NCBI GenBank assembly: GCA_011503125.2
Contig: WWBZ02000073.1
Location: 1,054,001 to 1,118,000, forward strand
Direction of reading: 5' to 3'
From: Botryosphaeria dothidea
Taxonomy: Eukaryota > Ascomycota > Dothideomycetes > Botryosphaeriales > Botryosphaeriaceae
DNA length: 64,000 nt
In this document: piece after piece, positions 1 to 10,500 of the stretch
Position numbering within the stretch: the first letter of the stretch is position 1
Layout of the letters: each line of letters begins with the position of its first letter
The notes under the pieces: generated by a model
The model's input: the letters and a program-made list of their open reading frames with translations, nothing else
Database searches by the model: none
What the model was told of the DNA's origin: nothing
Program-made: the position numbers and the translations under genes

Positions 1-2868
1 GGACCGGCCGTCGTCAGCTGGTCACAGAGAAAGAGCGCGAGATGGAGAACGAGACAGCTGGTCCATGCGGCAGTTGTCGGAAGCCGCCTGGGTATGCTGT
101 CCCGACGAGGAGTGGATTTGACTTTGCTTCTTCCGCGGCAATCGGAAGCAACTCCCAGCCCCGGTCAACCTTTCGATACCTGACTACCACCCGGACGCCA
201 GCCCGGGCAAGCTTCCAACCTTTGCTAGATTGGTGCTAGTTCCTGCAGCGAGCCCCCCTGAAACTCGAGAACAAACCGTGTCTCCTGCCTCATGCCTTTC
301 TCGCGCTCTTCCCGCCTGCGTCAGCGAGACAAAGGGAAGGGAAGGCTGTGCCCTGCGACCTCATGCATCGCTCCCGCGACCCCAGACCCTGCGGCTCATC
401 GCACGGGGGAGTTTCCGGTCTCCGGTCGATTTGAAGCATGTTTCGCGAAAAGTCTATCCCGCATCTTTTTTTCATCTTTACCCCAAGACTCAGCCCGGAA
501 GTCTCCAATAATGCACAACCCATTCGCTGTTCTTTCTTTCTCGACCAACCTTCCTTATGACCCGCGCCTGGTCCGCGTTGGCCGTCCGGTTTGATTAGCC
601 TTTCCTCAAGCACCGCGCTATCGAAAGGATGAGGCTTGTGGGCAAAATGTCCATAGGCTCTAGCCTCAAGCACCCGGGCTATTTCAAAAAAAAAATTTAC
701 CTTCTCATTTTACTACATCCGAACCGAGTAGGGCATCACGATTCGAGGGTGGGTTTCCAGAACGTGCATTTTCTCATTTCGAGCTAGGCCGTGAGCCAGT
801 TCTACAATCAGGATCTGGCGCAGGAGGTGATTCCTTTGAGGTGACAGCTGATGAATAGTGGGCGTGGTCTGATTGGCTTGGAGCCGTTGGCTGTCAACGG
901 TCGTCGGCGTTCGCTACGGAGCAACGGGCCGTAAAGGGCAGTTTGAGCCTCGGCCAAACAAACGCCACGGCGGCTACGGGCGGCGTGGAAGAAAGACAGA
1001 AAGTACGTTGACGACAAGAATCACGCGGTTTTGCGGACGATTGAACTTCGTGTCCGTCCGCAAGATTTACGAAGGGCAGTAAAAGCTGGAGCAAAGCCCG
1101 CCTCCCCGCGGCGCTGACCATGTTGCTCTGTGCGGCTTGTGCGAGCCCAAACCCAGAAAAGCGGCTCGAGTGAAGTGACGGACGGGCTGGAGGCTGGGGG
1201 GGGGACCAATGCGTGCCAAGGCTTGGATTAGGCATGAGATGGCGGGCGGGCTGTTGTTGCACACTGAGGAGATTGAGCGGTGCAGACGGACATGCACAGT
1301 GCCGTCTTGTGCAGCTTGCGGCGGCTTATCCGTGGGGGGAGGATTCATGGTAAGAGCAAAGGACGCGAATGGGGGTGGGCGGCTAGAACGCATATGCGTG
1401 GTGCGTCTGGCGGCATGTGTCAACCAGGCAGCCGTCCGACATTTCCGATTTCCTACATCCGGGGGTGGTGAGTGGTGGTGCAAGCTGGGCGGCGCAAGAG
1501 ATAGCGTGAGACAAGGCGACGGACGAATGAAGCATTGCAAGACAAGGCTTTCGCGGACCAGCGTCTAGAGCGCAGGAGCGCCAGGCAGCTTACCGCATCC
1601 AGGTGTCGGTGCGAGTGGTCGAGCTTTGTGATGTCAAGTCGCAAGTGCGATGGTCAGGGGTGTAGTAGGGGAAGCCCGTCCACAGCGGAAGCACAGAGGA
1701 TTGCAATCAAAGAGCAATAAAGTAGCTATGCCGCGGAGATGGCACAGCAGGAGGCCGGCATGCTGGGCCGGTGCACGGCGGATAGCCCGCGTTTGACGTC
1801 GGCGAGGAGCGAGGGCAGCAGAGACGAAAACGTGGGAGCTGTCAGAGCGAAGCCGTCAGAGAGTGGAGCTGCAGCGCGGAGCTCAGACGCGCCTGCGTCT
1901 GCTGCGTAATTAGCGAAGGCGATCACCGTCATAGACTTGCCAGCGCTGCCCTCGCCGTCGACCGAGTGTCGCGATGCGACAGCAGAACTCGCTCAGTAAT
2001 CGCTGCGGCTCAGGCCACGGCACGGGTAGCGGCACGGCTGGGAGCGCAGCGCGCGCAGCGCGCGCAACGGTCGCGCCGTCTTCGCGCCGTCGCCCGTCCG
2101 CCAGCGAAAGTGCATGCCCCAGACGGTGGCGAGAAACGTGGGTAGCCCGGCCGCTTGAAGTTTGAATCGCTCCAACACCATGCTGATGCTAAACTCACCT
2201 CACCCAACGTTAGCCATTGCTCACGACTCCAGCCACGATGGCTCGTCGTCGCATCACCCGCTGTGCGCTCAATATTCGGCGAAGCACACGTGCAGTGGAG
2301 ACTGCTGTCGAGATCGCCAGGCGAGGGCGTGGCGATCGACTGCATCTTGCGCCGGTTGCGAGAGGCGGCAGTCGGTGGCTGGTTGGCTGATTTCGAAGCA
2401 GCACGGCCTGGTCCAGCGGAGAAATGGATTTTCAGAACATGGCATTGCACGCGTTTGCCATGCGTCGCTACTTCCCGCGGCCATCAGAGGCTGACGCGCC
2501 TGTTCGCAGCGCCTCTGATTCGTCCGTGCGCGCGAGTGCTCCGGTCAGTCTGACGTCGCCCCCTCAACACCACCTGCCGCCCACTCGTCATTGGAAAGAC
2601 AGCGCCGCTAATTGGACGCCAGTCCATTTACGCGGCACTGCTGCCCCTTGTGGGGTCACTTCGCCATTTTCTCCGCTGCTGGCGGCGGAGAGGACCTTCT
2701 TCCGGCCTCGTTTTCTTTCACGAAGGAATTGCTCAATACATACGTCATGCCTGCTACTGTGCTGCCACCTGCGCTTTATATTGCTGTGAAACTGTCGCTT
2801 CTTCGCCCTCATCACTCTCCAGCCAGTCCCCACTTTAAGATACCCCAATTGGAACACTGCCTGCGACC
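1..2868. other. Intergenic region, catalase promoter side
   Basis: No gene could be recognised on either strand of this GC-rich stretch. The open frames are short, overlap each other on both strands and show no domain motif. The last few hundred bases must contain the catalase promoter; a TATA-like box (ctttata) lies at about 2774-2780, some 90 bases before the catalase start codon. A short imperfect direct repeat is present at 604-621 and 664-682. Confidence 0.6.
2774..2780 (+). promoter_or_regulatory. TATA-like box of the catalase gene
   Basis: The sequence ctttata lies about 90 bases upstream of the catalase ATG, a plausible distance for a highly expressed fungal stress gene. This is a match by eye only; no transcription start is known. 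Confidence 0.35.
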
Positions 2869-5134
2869 ATGGCTTCTAACATCTTCTCTTCCGTTACGGG
2901 CGGCGCTGAGGGCCAGAAGGTCCAAGATCTTCAAAGAGACACCAAGGACTACCATGACCCAAAGAACAGGATAACGTCTGATTGGTACGTGCAAGCGCAT
3001 TGAGTCTCGCCAGCCACACTCTGCTGACCTGTCTCACTAAAGGGGTGTGAAGCAAACGAACACCGATGACTGGTTGAAGGCTGCTAGTGAGGGCAAGACT
3101 GGCCCCATGCTGCTCGAGGACCACTTCGGTCGTGAGAAGATCATGCGCTTCGACCACGAGCGTATTCCCGAGCGTGTCGTCCACGCAAGAGGTTCTGCAG
3201 CCTTCGGGAAGTTCAAGCTTTTTGAGAGCGCTGCAGATGTTACCAATGCCGGTGTCCTCACCGACACCTCAAGGGAAACTCCTGTCTTCCTCAGATTCTC
3301 CACTGTCCTGGGAAGCCGTGGTAGCGCTGACACTGTGCGTGACGTCCGTGGATTCGCTGTCAAGTTTTACACCGACGAAGGTAACTGGGACATCGTCGGC
3401 AACAACATCCCCGTTTTCTTCATTCAGGACGCCATCAAGTTTCCGGATGTCATTCACGCCGGGAAACCCGAGCCCCATAATGAGGTTCCTCAGGCTCAGT
3501 CTGCCCACAACAACTTCTGGGACTTCCAATTCTTGCACACCGAGGCAACCCACATGTTCATGTGGACTCAGTCTGACCGCGCAATCCCGCGTTCTTACCG
3601 TATGATGCAAGGTTTTGGTGTCAACACCTACACCTTGACCAACAACAAGGGCGAGAGGCACTTCGTCAAGTTCCACTTCACTCCAGAGCTCGGTGTCCAC
3701 TCCTTCGTCTGGGACGAGGCTTTGAAGATCGCAGGCCAAGATCCCGACTTCCACCGCAAGGATCTTTGGGAAGCCATTGAGAACGGCGCATACCCCAAGT
3801 GGAAGTTTGGCATTCAGGTGATTCCCGAGGCCGAGGAACAGAACTTCGAGTTCGACATCCTCGATGCCACCAAGTTCTGGCCTGAGGAGCTTGTTCCTAT
3901 TCGCTACATCGGCGAGCTGGAGCTCAACCGCAATCCTGATGAGTTCTTCACCCAGACTGAGCAGGTTGCTTTCTGCACATCTCACGTCGTCCCTGGTATC
4001 GGCTTCTCCGACGACCCCCTGCTGCAGGGCCGCAACTTCTCCTACTTCGACACTCAATTGTCGCGTCTCGGAATCAACTGGCAGGAGCTCCCCATCAACC
4101 GGCCTGTCTGTCCCGTCATGAACAACAACCGAGATGGTGCTATGCGCCACGGTATTCACAAGGGAACTGTCAATTACTGGCCGAACCGCCACAGTGCTTG
4201 CCCTCCTGCCAAGCCTGAGGAGGGTGGCTACGTGGAGTATCCTGAGAAGATCCTCGGAATCAAGGCACGCCTTCGGAGCAAGAAGTTCCAAGAGCATTTC
4301 AACCAGGCACAGCTGTTCTACAATTCATTGTCTGACCCTGAAAAGCAGCATACAGCCGCCGCCCTAGCGTTCGAGCTTGACCACTGCGACGACCCTATGG
4401 TCTATGAGCGTATGTGTGAGCGTCTGACAGAGATTGACCTTGGCCTGGCGCAGCAAGTTGCCGAACTGGTCGGCGCCCCCATTCCTCAGGAGGCGAAGCG
4501 TCCCAACCACGGAAAGAAGGCCAAGGGCCTTAGCCAACTAGAGTACATGCCCAAGGAGCCCACTATCGCAACTCGCCGTGTTGCCATCCTCATCGCAGAC
4601 GGATTTGACCCCGTCGCGTATGCTGGTATCAAGGCTGCCCTGAAGGCCGTAGAGGCTCTTCCCTTCACCATCGGCACTCGTCGTTCGCCTATCTTCGCCG
4701 CTGGCGAGGACCGTAAGACTGGGAGGGGAGTCAAGCCCGACCACCACATGGAGGGCATGCGCTCCACTATGTTCGACTCGCTCTTCATTCCCGGCGGTGC
4801 CGAGCACATCAACACCCTCAAGAAGAATGGCCGCGCTCTGCACTGGGTCCGCGAGGCCTTCGGCCACCTCAAGGCCATCGGCGCTGTTGGCGAGGCTGCC
4901 GCCTTCGTCAAGGAGACCGTCGCCCTTTCCGAGATCGCAGTTTCGAGCAATGAAGAGACGCAAGACTCGTACGGTGTGGTGACTGCCGCTAAGGTCGTGC
5001 CCGACAGCTTCAAGGAAGTCTTCAAGATGGCTCAGGGTACCAAGGACTTCGTGGACGCGTACTTCTATGCGATTTCGCAACACAAGAACTGGGACCGTGA
5101 ACTGAAGGGGCTGAGCACCCAGGTTGCATACTAA
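2869..5134 (+). CDS. Large-subunit catalase (CatA/cat-1 type, non-secreted)
   Basis: Two exons, 2869-2984 and 3043-5134, give 735 residues; the 58-nt intron has a GTACGT donor and is in phase (the split codon gives Trp39). The protein dismutes hydrogen peroxide with haem. Visible catalytic features are the distal His in VVHARG (about His86), the Asn in VGNNIPVFF (about 159-160) and the proximal haem Tyr in RNFSYFDTQLSRLG (about Tyr373). The C-terminal ~190 residues form the DJ-1/GATase1-like flavodoxin domain (from RRVAILIADGFDP on), which marks the large-subunit catalase clade. There is no signal peptide and no SKL-like tail (it ends QVAY), so the closest functional type is the spore/cytosolic CatA of Aspergillus or CAT-1 of Neurospora rather than secreted CatB/CAT-3. 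That subtype is inference. Length is normal for the family. Confidence 0.97.
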
Positions 5135-5531
5135 AGGGTGTGGTTTTGGTTCAAGAATTGGGTAAGGTGTTCAGGGAAGGTAGGGAATTGCTTGGAAAAC
5201 ACGTTGTGAATAGCTCTTTGGTGGATAATGACCTTACTTTAATGATGATATGATATTCTTCTGGGTAAATTTGCGGTTAAACATGGACATGGATTTTCTT
5301 ACCACGTGGAGGAGTTACGATGGTAGGAAGCTGGAACTCAGAAGATCTCACAAAATTTGGATCGGTTGGAGCATCGCAATTCAGTCTCAACCTTTTGCAC
5401 TCTACATCCCGCCGGGAATCTCATCCTGTAAGAAACGCAGAAGACAAACCTGTCACTGTGTCCTTCCTGCACAATACTGTGATCCCCTACCAGCCCACCT
5501 TCCCTTGAAAGGCCTAAGAAAAGGACAGCCC
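5135..5531. other. Convergent intergenic gap
   Basis: This short stretch lies between the ends of the catalase (+) and the SPRY protein (-). It is AT-richer than the genes and should hold the 3' UTRs of both. I see no further gene. Confidence 0.6.
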
Positions 5532-6713
5532 TCACACATGCTCCGGTCTGTACATCCAATCCGCCTGATTGAAAAAGACCTCAAAATCCACCCCACCGAA
5601 CACGCCCACAGCGCCGCACACATCGTAATCCCCTTCCAACCCCACCACTCCCCCAACAGCCCTTTCATCCAACTCTTCATGCAAGTCCCAGCCCCCCGCC
5701 CTCTTCCCATTCCGCGTAAAGAACACCTCGACATCGAGCCTCGGCTCCCGCCACCGCCCATCCGCGCCGTACGTCGGCGGATTCCTCGGAATCGCAAACG
5801 TCATGCCCAAGCCAACCGTGTCGCCCGCTGCGAACGCGGTCGTGAAGTCGACGCCGCCGAACGTGTCGTTGACGTACTTGCGTCCGTCGTCGCCGTGCAC
5901 GCCGAGCGAGCCGCGCTGCCAGCCGGGCAGGCGCCAGCTGGGGTACGGCTGGGCGACGAAGCCGACGGCGATGCCGGCGTCGGCCTCCTCGAGGGAGGCG
6001 CTGGTGGCGCCGGGCATGCCGCCGACGCCGTTGACGCGCAGCTCGAAGTAGATGGTCTTGGGGCGGCCGGTCGTGGCGGGGCTGTGCGCGAGCGCCGAGT
6101 AGAGCGGCAGGGCGGTCCAGAGGCAGCTGTCGCCGCAGCCGCTGGCGGTGCGGCACTTGTAGGCGCCCGGCTGGGTGTTGTGCGGCAGGACTTCGCCTTT
6201 GTAGGAGGGGGGCAGGGCGGGCGTCGTCAACAGCGGGACGCGGCCGAAGGCGAGCGCGGAGAGCTGCGCGGACGTTAGCCCGTATGGGGGGCGTAGCTGG
6301 TGTTTGTTGCACCAGTGGAAGGCAGCTTCACCGCTTTCCTCGGAGGCGTTTGCCGTCGGGGACAAGTCGTTGTTCATGGGCGGTGGTGGGGGTAGGAGCG
6401 CCGTATCAGGCACGATCTGCCAGTTGTGATAAGGTGGTGGATCTGCGGCCTGCGAGGGTCCAGCCGCTTGGTTGGGTACGGGCTGGTTGGAGTAGTCGAC
6501 GTACGGGTCCTGCTTCTTGGTGTAGTCCACGAAAGGGTTGTTGGGGTTGTGAGAGGGCGGCGGGCCTGGTGGCGGAGCGTAGCCGCCATAGCCGTATCCG
6601 GGAGTTTGATTGTACTGCTGCTGCGCATAGTTGGGTGGAGGACCTGGTGGTGGTGCGTATTGCTCGTCCTGCGGCTGCTGCTTCTCCTTCTTGAACGGGT
6701 TCCAAGACGGCAT
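5532..6713 (-). CDS. SPRY-domain protein with proline-rich N terminus and PPxY motifs
   Basis: A single exon gives 393 residues. The frame is open 34 codons further upstream, but I chose the ATG at 6713 (MPSWNPFKKEK) because the upstream residues look like translated UTR. Residues ~1-150 are proline/glutamine/tyrosine-rich with repeated APPPGPPP blocks and a PPPY motif (92-95); a second PPSY lies at about 168-171. Residues ~218-386 form a SPRY domain (KTIYFELRVNGVGG start, IAVGF, FTRNGK and VCGAVGVF landmarks). Two PPxY motifs plus SPRY recall adaptors of Rsp5/Nedd4 ubiquitin ligases such as Ssh4 and Ear1, but no membrane segment is visible here, so this assignment is only a suggestion. A protein of unknown function with a SPRY fold is the safe call. 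Confidence 0.8.
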   Translation of the reverse strand: MPSWNPFKKEKQQPQDEQYAPPPGPPPNYAQQQYNQTPGYGYGGYAPPPGPPPSHNPNNPFVDYTKKQDPYVDYSNQPVPNQAAGPSQAADPPPYHNWQIVPDTALLPPPPPMNNDLSPTANASEESGEAAFHWCNKHQLRPPYGLTSAQLSALAFGRVPLLTTPALPPSYKGEVLPHNTQPGAYKCRTASGCGDSCLWTALPLYSALAHSPATTGRPKTIYFELRVNGVGGMPGATSASLEEADAGIAVGFVAQPYPSWRLPGWQRGSLGVHGDDGRKYVNDTFGGVDFTTAFAAGDTVGLGMTFAIPRNPPTYGADGRWREPRLDVEVFFTRNGKRAGGWDLHEELDERAVGGVVGLEGDYDVCGAVGVFGGVDFEVFFNQADWMYRPEHV

Positions 6714-7538
6714 GACGTCGTCGATTTGTGGCCTTGAGCAGCTAGAAAACTCAACTTGACCTCTATCCCGGGCTCTTGCAACGAGTTGTGGTTGATGAGA
6801 ATGGTTGAAATTCAACTCGTCCGTTTATAGTACTTGAAAACCAAGTAGGATGAGGGGCGGGGTTCTTCCGTGTCGTTATCGAATCTTGGCAGAGTTCCGG
6901 TTCGCTAGGGGAAGGTAGCAGATAGATTTGACGAAGGCAAGAAGGTGAGCGGAGTGTTTCTTGTAGATGGAGGAGATGAAGATGAGTTGTTGTCACGAGC
7001 GTGAGGTCATTGCGACAAAAGATTGGGAAGAGACCAATTGAGGCGCAGTGGGGTGGCTGAGGCTGAGCCAATCCGGTGATCCTCTCTATCCATGGCTGAG
7101 CCATCTTTGGACCCGATTCTGCGCATCCTTCGTCTGACAGCTGTTATTTGCAATTACAGCAGCCTACGAAAGATTGTGCTGCGGAGGATTTGTTGCTTGA
7201 CTAGCTCGGTTCAATTCCGAGCCGTGTAGGTTTTCCTTTTTTGATTAAAGCATAGTTATACAGAAGACACAAGAGAGAATAGGAACAGAACCACCACTGC
7301 CCCCAACAGTGATCCCTCCCAACCGGGGCCCATGCTTTGGAGGGAAAAGCGGGATGAATCTTTTCATGCGTACCCATAGACAGTAGCCACAACGCCATCC
7401 ATGCCCTGATATTCGCCGGCTTACAAAACCATTTCCCCCAAGAAGACAAGCACAACAGAGACCACATTATCTTCCATCCTACACATCAACTTTCGTACAT
7501 GTAGAAGCTACCACGCAGACAAATCCCACGCCAATCGA
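6714..7538. other. Intergenic gap with an isolated tRNA T-arm-like sequence
   Basis: It holds the promoter and 5' UTR of the SPRY gene and the 3' UTR of SWR1. No reading frame is convincing. At about 7204-7220 there is a perfect 5-bp stem with the 7-base loop ttcaatt, like a tRNA T-arm, followed by a T-rich run, but no matching acceptor stem, D-arm or anticodon arm can be found. Confidence 0.55.
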
Positions 7539-10500
7539 TCATCTCCGCCGACGAACGCGATGTTCCTGACCCTTCCTGCTCTTGCGACGTCTCTTATCTG
7601 GCGGCGGGCCTAAAGGCACATCCCTCATTTCCCATTCCAAGAAGCTAATCATGTAGTCGTCGACGTGAGGAAGTTCATCTGGATCGACCTCTTCGCCAGG
7701 AGCAGGCGTAGGTGGCACCGAAGTCTTAGGCGTCGCGCTGGGACGAGAGGCATTTTCGTCGAAATCCGCATCGTCGATGTGAACCTCATGGACGATTTCT
7801 TTTTGCGCGACCTTGGCTGCCTCTGTGTCTTCCTTGTCCTCGATGCCTTCAAGAACAGGGCCTATGCCGGATGAGTCAGGAGCACCCATGTTGCCCAGTA
7901 CTTTGTCCATAGCTGCGTTCGCCTCTTCGTCGTCCGCTTCCGGAATCTCGTCGAACGCATCCTTGTAGGTCAGACGGTTGAAGTAATCGGTTGTGAAGTC
8001 ACCCTTCTGAATGATGACGTCGTCGAGCAGTCTCTTCTGGTTTGATTTGCGCAAGATGTTTGCCTCAATAGTGTACTCTGACACAAATCTGTAGATGTGC
8101 ACGTCGCGCGTCTGTCCGATTCTGTGGCAACGATCCTGGCACTGCTTGTCCATTGCTGGGTTCCAGTCAAGATCGTAGAAGATGACTGTATCCGCACCAG
8201 TGAGGTTGATTCCGAGACCACCTGAACGAGATGACAGGATGAAGCAAAGAATCCTCGGGTCATTGTTGAAGCGATCGGTGAGAATTTGGCGCTGCTCGAT
8301 CTTCGTTGCTCCATCCAGACGCAGGTAGCGATGGCCATGGATATTGAGGAACTGTTCTAGGATGTCCAGAACCTTTGTCATTTGCGTGAAGATGAGTGCT
8401 CGGTGACCACCGGCCTGTAGGTCGCGTAAGAGTTTCGCAAGCCGCTGAAGCTTACCACAGTCGTACTGCAGAAGGCGCTTGTCGGGGAACGCAATAGAAA
8501 GTCGGACACGGGATTCGTGGAATGGGTCTGGAGGAGCGGTGGGCTGCGAACTGCGCAGCATAGCCACACGCTCCTCGCCCAGAGTCAAAACCGGGAGGTC
8601 ATTGGCCACAACCGCTGGCGTGACGCATCCAAACTTTTGAATTGTGGTCCTGAATGATTCAGAGCGTTCGTCCAGGGTTGGCACGATATCTTGCCATATT
8701 GAGTGCGTGTTCATGTACCAGTCGCCGTAATTTTGCTTCTTCCTTGGACCCCTAGACACAAGCATTTGCTGTGACGAGTCGTCGATGGTGAGTTGTTCAA
8801 TCAGTCCACGTCCGTAAACCGGTTTTCTTTGCGCTCGCTGCCGTGTCAAGCGGAGGCAATTCTGGAGGTGCTCAAGGACCGAACTATGAGACTGCTCTTC
8901 GATATAACTTGCCACGGAAGTAGCCGTCCTGCCATCCACCTGGACGGAAGGCTTGAGGCGGCGTGTTTGTCGCTCGATGAGTCCCTCGAAAGGCTGGATT
9001 GCCTGGATGGCTTGGATACGCTGGCTTTGAATGGCTGATGTCTCCTCATTCTTGACTAGGTTGAGGTTCAAAAAGTCAAAGTTGACTTTCTCCTCCTCTT
9101 CCCGGAGCAGACGCCTCCGCACAAGGAAATCCTTGATCTCGAAGTCGGCCACGACGGATTTTCGCATTGCGAATGACGTGACGATTTGCCGGGTTTCGAA
9201 TAGATCTGGGTGATTACAGACCTTTCGAAGAGACATGAGACAGTTCATGATCGACATGTAGTTTCCGCCAGCCAGAATCTGTCGGGTATCTGCTCTTCCC
9301 ATGAATCCATCATAGAGCTGTCTTTGTCTCTTGGAGAGGCGGCAGTACACGACGTGTTCGTACTTGCCAGGCATCTGCTTCTCAACATCCGCTTTCAATC
9401 TCCGGAGAAGATAAGGGCGCAGGACTTCGTGCAATTGTTTGACCGTAGCTTGTGCCTCTGCATCAAGTTCTTGCCTACCTTGATCAAGAATCTGATTTGC
9501 GGGACGGGCCAACGCAGTAGTGAAGTTGCTCAAAGCTGCGAAGCCACCTTGTCCGTCGTCTCCAGAGGGCATGAGGAAGAAAAGCAGAGACCAAAGCTCT
9601 TGCAAGTTATTCTGAAGTGGAGTACCAGTAAGAAGAAGTCTCTTCGAGGTCTTGAAGGTAAGCAGCGTTTGCCAACGTTGAGTTTGGAAATTCTTGATAT
9701 TGTGGGCCTCATCCAGAATCAAGTAATGCCAACTGCGCTTCTTGAAAGCAGCTGCATCGTGGAGGATTAATTGATAGGAGGTGATGACAACATTCCACAT
9801 GTCGTCGTTCATCCAGCCCTGGCGTTTGCGCTTTCTTTCTTCAATTGATCCATAGTACGCAAGAACCTTGAAGCCTGGGCAGAATTTCTTGATTTCCATT
9901 TCCCAGTTGAGCATAACGCTCGTGGGTACAACGACAAGATGTGGTCCCCATACTTCTTTTTCAACTGCTAGGTGTGCGAGCAGGGCGATTGTTTGGATCG
10001 TCTTTCCCAGACCCATCTCGTCAGCAAGAATACCGTTGGTATCTCCATCGTAAAGCCCTGCAAGCCAGTCCAGACCCTCATGTTGATAAGGACGCAATTT
10101 TCCTCGGAACAGAGCCGGCACCGGTGTTTTGAGCGTTGAAGGTGACTCGACGACCTCATCAACTTCTTCGTCCTCTTCCAGTTCGGCTTTGTCCGCTTGT
10201 TGGGTAGGCTGCACGTCCTCCATAGATTCGGAAACAGCGACACCGTTCGTAGAGTTAGCTGTGGCAGGCTCACGGTCTAGCGTCGTCTCGCTCGGTTCCT
10301 CGGCGTGTCCATTTCCCACGGGTGCAAGAGCTGCATCCTCCATCAAGTCCGGGTCGTCCTCGGGTGGAGGTGTTCCTTCGTCGTCTTGCGGTGCAATCTC
10401 TGCGGTGTCATCCATTTGTTCGGCAGCCTTCTTTTTCAGGTCCGAGATTTCTTGAGCGGAAAGGAACCCCCATGTACCCAGCCCTTCATCGTCCCCTTCC

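Noticed and set aside
3269..4297. 342-codon open frame antisense to the catalase
   Set aside because: It is a shadow of the strongly conserved catalase frame and encodes no recognisable domain.
5250..6278. 342-codon open frame antisense to the SPRY protein
   Set aside because: The sense frame encodes a clear SPRY domain; the antisense product is low-complexity Arg/Ala/Gly-rich.
7204..7220. Perfect tRNA T-arm-like stem-loop followed by a T-run
   Set aside because: No matching acceptor stem, D-arm or anticodon arm can be found upstream within a reasonable distance, even allowing for an intron.
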